From the NCBI RefSeq assembly GCF_002161285.1, contig NZ_NFHH01000031.1:1-42041 (forward strand): a DNA stretch of 42,041 nt. Direction: 5' to 3'. The position numbers and the translations under genes are program-made. How positions within the stretch are numbered: the first letter of the stretch is position 1; every line of letters begins with the position of its first letter. This document shows positions 41,920 through 42,041 of this stretch, piece after piece. This stretch comes from Blautia sp. An81. Lineage in GTDB: Bacteria > Bacillota > Clostridia > Lachnospirales > Lachnospiraceae. Under the pieces are notes generated by a model that saw only the letters and a program-made list of their open reading frames with translations, was not told the DNA's origin and made no database searches.

Positions 41920-42041
41920 ACTAGAGGGCGTAAAATTTTCTGTGTCTATGGGAAAAATTCTTCTTTGATAAGAAACAGATATGTATAATTGTCTTGTCGG
42001 AACTTCTGCTTTTTGGCTGTCGAATTACTTATCTGTTTATA

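Overview
The window looks like chromosome of a gut-type anaerobic Firmicute, most probably Lachnospiraceae. The reasons are strong AGGAGG-type ribosome binding sites, -35/-10 promoters close to TTGACA/TATAAT, a T-box leader, a K+-dependent membrane pyrophosphatase, a D-serine dehydratase, and a surface locus built from SipW-type signal peptidases with TasA/camelysin-like proteins. This assignment comes from gene content and sequence style, not from a database search. I see no rRNA, tRNA, CRISPR array, insertion sequence or phage gene.

Layout. (1) 1-6.1 kb: a MATE transporter gene broken by a frameshift and an amber codon, an SDR oxidoreductase, a papain-like-fold hypothetical protein, a LysR regulator, and an AAA-ATPase/PD-(D/E)XK gene split by a frameshift in a T7 tract. 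(2) 6.1-11 kb: D-serine dehydratase (dsdA), converging on a CstA-like transporter gene controlled by a complete T-box riboswitch, and a UMF1-type MFS transporter. (3) 11-18.4 kb: K+-dependent pyrophosphatase (hppA), a DUF2156-GNAT fusion protein, and a lipoprotein/permease/ATPase ABC importer with hairpins between its first two genes. (4) 18.4-24.3 kb: a small charged ORF, a DUF454 protein with a heterodimeric ABC exporter, and a membrane PAS-GGDEF diguanylate cyclase. (5) 24.3-29.3 kb, minus strand: a seven-gene operon with a transglutaminase-like lipoprotein, a PilC/GspF platform protein, four small single-span proteins and a PilT ATPase.

(6) 29.4-41.9 kb, plus strand: the most interesting part. 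A BTAD-type regulator with a degenerate GGDEF-like C-terminus is followed by two small paralogous proteins of unknown family. Then come a 1512-residue secreted protein (acidic stalk, fibro-slime domain, SpaA-like domains, VWA domain), four TasA/camelysin-like proteins, two separate SipW-type (Ser-His) signal peptidases, and two proteins with C-terminal membrane anchors. A strong terminator at 41.9 kb closes the run. I infer that it encodes a self-contained surface fibre or adhesin with its own processing enzymes and its own regulator. No sortase is present in the window.

Separately, the T-box leader puts a CstA-family transporter under control of uncharged tRNA, with ATC (Ile) the best-fitting specifier. 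This suggests the CstA homologue serves amino-acid or peptide uptake.
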